This document shows positions 62,848-64,000 of a DNA stretch of 64,000 nt, in pieces. A program made the position numbers and the translations under genes. The stretch lies in the NCBI RefSeq assembly GCF_020833685.1, contig NZ_JACKZY010000001.1, positions 756,578-820,577 of the forward strand. The letters are read 5' to 3'. The notes below the pieces were generated by a model. That model saw only the letters and a list, made by a program, of their open reading frames with translations, was not told the origin of the DNA and made no database searches. The DNA is from Nitratireductor sp. B36 (GTDB lineage: Bacteria > Pseudomonadota > Alphaproteobacteria > Rhizobiales > Rhizobiaceae). Positions within the stretch are counted from its first letter, which is position 1. Each line of letters starts with the position of its first letter.

Positions 62848-63936
62848 ATGGATATGCTTTCTCTGGCATCCGAGTTCCTTCAAGGTCTGGGAGTCGCCGT
62901 TATCGCAGCGCTTCTTTACGAGCGCGCGGCCAGGCTCCCCCTGACATCGCTGCAGCGTCATCTTCTTGTGTCTGTTTTGTTTTCGGTGGGTGCAGTCGGC
63001 CCAGCCTTTTTCTCAGCTGCGTCTTCGTCGGGCCTTTCCTTCGACATTGGCAATGTCTTTGTCGTTCTTGCAATGACCTATGGCGGGTGGATCACGTTAA
63101 CTGCCACCACTGCCGTTGCAGTCCTCGGCCGTCTGTGGCTCGGCGGGGCCGCGGTGACAAGCAGTGTGCTTGCGGTGTTGATCTGCAGTGTTGTCAGTGT
63201 CGCCTTCGCCCAGATGGTGAAGGGACGGCGGGTGTCGATACCGGCGCTGGCCGGTGTGGGGCTTCTGACGTCGGTCGCATTGATCTCCGTTTTCCTCTTG
63301 CCGAGGGAAATCGCCATGAAGGTCTTGGGGGAAGTCGCTCCTGTTGCTATTGTCGCCAATGTCGTCGCCGCGGTGGTCGTTGGCCGCATTCTCGAATTGC
63401 AGCGCTCGCATGTCGGTCCGCAGCGCTTGAAGGAGGCACCATTGGGAACCACGGATACCGCCACCGGACTATTGAACAGACGCGTCTTCGACAAGCTGGG
63501 GCCGGAACTTGCAGCCGCCATGAACTGGGCGGGGCAGCCCTATTCCATGGCCTTGATCGATATCGATGCCTTTGACCAGGTGGTGGAAGCGCATGGTCAT
63601 GCGGCCGGCGAGCAGACATTACGCCATGTGGCCTCAGTCGTTCAGTCCGCTGTCCGGCAGACGGACATGGTGGCGAGTTTCGGAGGTCAGGCCATTGCGC
63701 TGGTTCTGCCGGCTTACGATGCTGAACGCGCCCTCGGGCTAGCAGAGCGTATTCAGAAAGCGGTTGCTGAAACACCATTTCATCTGAACGGTATCGAAAT
63801 TGAGCTAACCGTCAGTGTGGGGCTGCACACGCCGCTGCCGCGCAAGGAAAGTTTCTGGATCGCCCTGGGGCAGGCGGATACGGCGCTCAACCGTGCCAAA
63901 TCCACCGGACGCAACCGTTTGGAAGTGGCTGTCTGA
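62848..63936 (+). CDS. Membrane protein with degenerate GGDEF domain
   Basis: A 362-residue protein with about five or six N-terminal helices (residues 1-185), similar in layout to LytS/YhcK-type 5TM receptors. A GGDEF-fold domain follows (ATGLLNRRVFDKL, ALIDIDAFDQVVEAHGH). The signature reads GGQAI instead of GGDEF (ASFGGQAIALVL), and there is no RxxD site at the expected place. It is therefore probably unable to make cyclic di-GMP and may bind GTP or act as a sensor. The start ATG at 62848 has GGAGA upstream. It is divergent from the intact cyclase. Confidence 0.78.
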   Translation: MDMLSLASEFLQGLGVAVIAALLYERAARLPLTSLQRHLLVSVLFSVGAVGPAFFSAASSSGLSFDIGNVFVVLAMTYGGWITLTATTAVAVLGRLWLGGAAVTSSVLAVLICSVVSVAFAQMVKGRRVSIPALAGVGLLTSVALISVFLLPREIAMKVLGEVAPVAIVANVVAAVVVGRILELQRSHVGPQRLKEAPLGTTDTATGLLNRRVFDKLGPELAAAMNWAGQPYSMALIDIDAFDQVVEAHGHAAGEQTLRHVASVVQSAVRQTDMVASFGGQAIALVLPAYDAERALGLAERIQKAVAETPFHLNGIEIELTVSVGLHTPLPRKESFWIALGQADTALNRAKSTGRNRLEVAV

Positions 63937-64000
63937 AACTGAAAGCTTTTCCAATACGGAAAGGACGTCCTGCCTCTATTCTGGGCAGCGTGCCCGCCTG

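Noticed and set aside
1-64000. CRISPR array
   Set aside because: I saw no set of regularly spaced direct repeats and no cas genes.

Overview
The window looks like a chromosomal segment of an alphaproteobacterium of the order Hyphomicrobiales (Rhizobiales), probably near Phyllobacteriaceae or Rhizobiaceae. I infer this from protein families rather than from any search: a FeuP/FeuQ two-component pair beside cytochrome c biogenesis, a MucR/Ros regulator, Pha-type Na+(K+)/H+ antiporter genes, a DivJ-like cell-cycle kinase, a class 3 rhizobial-type asparaginase and several small rhizobial families (DUF6107, DUF1491, DUF6456). Coding density and GC are high, and two AT-rich non-coding gaps stand out.

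Layout. 1-3.2 kb (- strand): edge of ccmI/cycH, a lipoprotein, feuQ, feuP and a small periplasmic protein. 3.3-17.9 kb (- strand): an apparently intact gene transfer agent (GTA) structural cluster, terminase to tail tip, with the usual 1 to 4 bp overlaps, plus a 54-codon gene squeezed between gp7 and gp8. A near-consensus promoter lies upstream of gp1, and a terminator-like hairpin sits in its leader. 18-29 kb: PBP1A, a DUF1214/DUF1254 pair, DUF2336, DUF1491, a peptidoglycan-binding protein overlapping a DivJ-like kinase, DUF5330, SufE, a DUF6456 protein with a DnaA-domain-IV-like protein, and mucR with its own promoter. 30-36 kb (- strand): the seven-subunit antiporter operon phaABCDEFG.

36-45 kb: oligopeptidase B, a dihaem cytochrome c with a cytochrome c'/c556, superoxide dismutase, a branched-chain aminotransferase, a haloacid dehalogenase, an L,D-transpeptidase and a HerA-like ATPase. 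45-49.6 kb: both subunits of methylmalonyl-CoA mutase followed by a compact AbrB-type/Doc toxin-antitoxin pair with a palindromic operator. 49.6-54.4 kb: a Tat-exported repeat protein, a nested inverted-repeat element, asparaginase, DUF3750 and a thiolase. 54.6-58.4 kb: betI-betA-betB (choline to glycine betaine) behind a palindromic BetI-like site. 58.5-64 kb: tRNA-Pro(CGG), a TonB-dependent receptor behind a Fur-type palindrome, a periplasmic molybdopterin-fold protein, and two divergent GGDEF proteins, one catalytically intact and one degenerate.

Themes. Envelope and osmotic homeostasis recur (FeuPQ, Pha antiporter, Bet pathway, PBP1A, L,D-transpeptidase). The GTA cluster is the main accessory system. 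Its least explained parts are the leader terminator, the overlapping small gene and the hairpin after the capsid gene.
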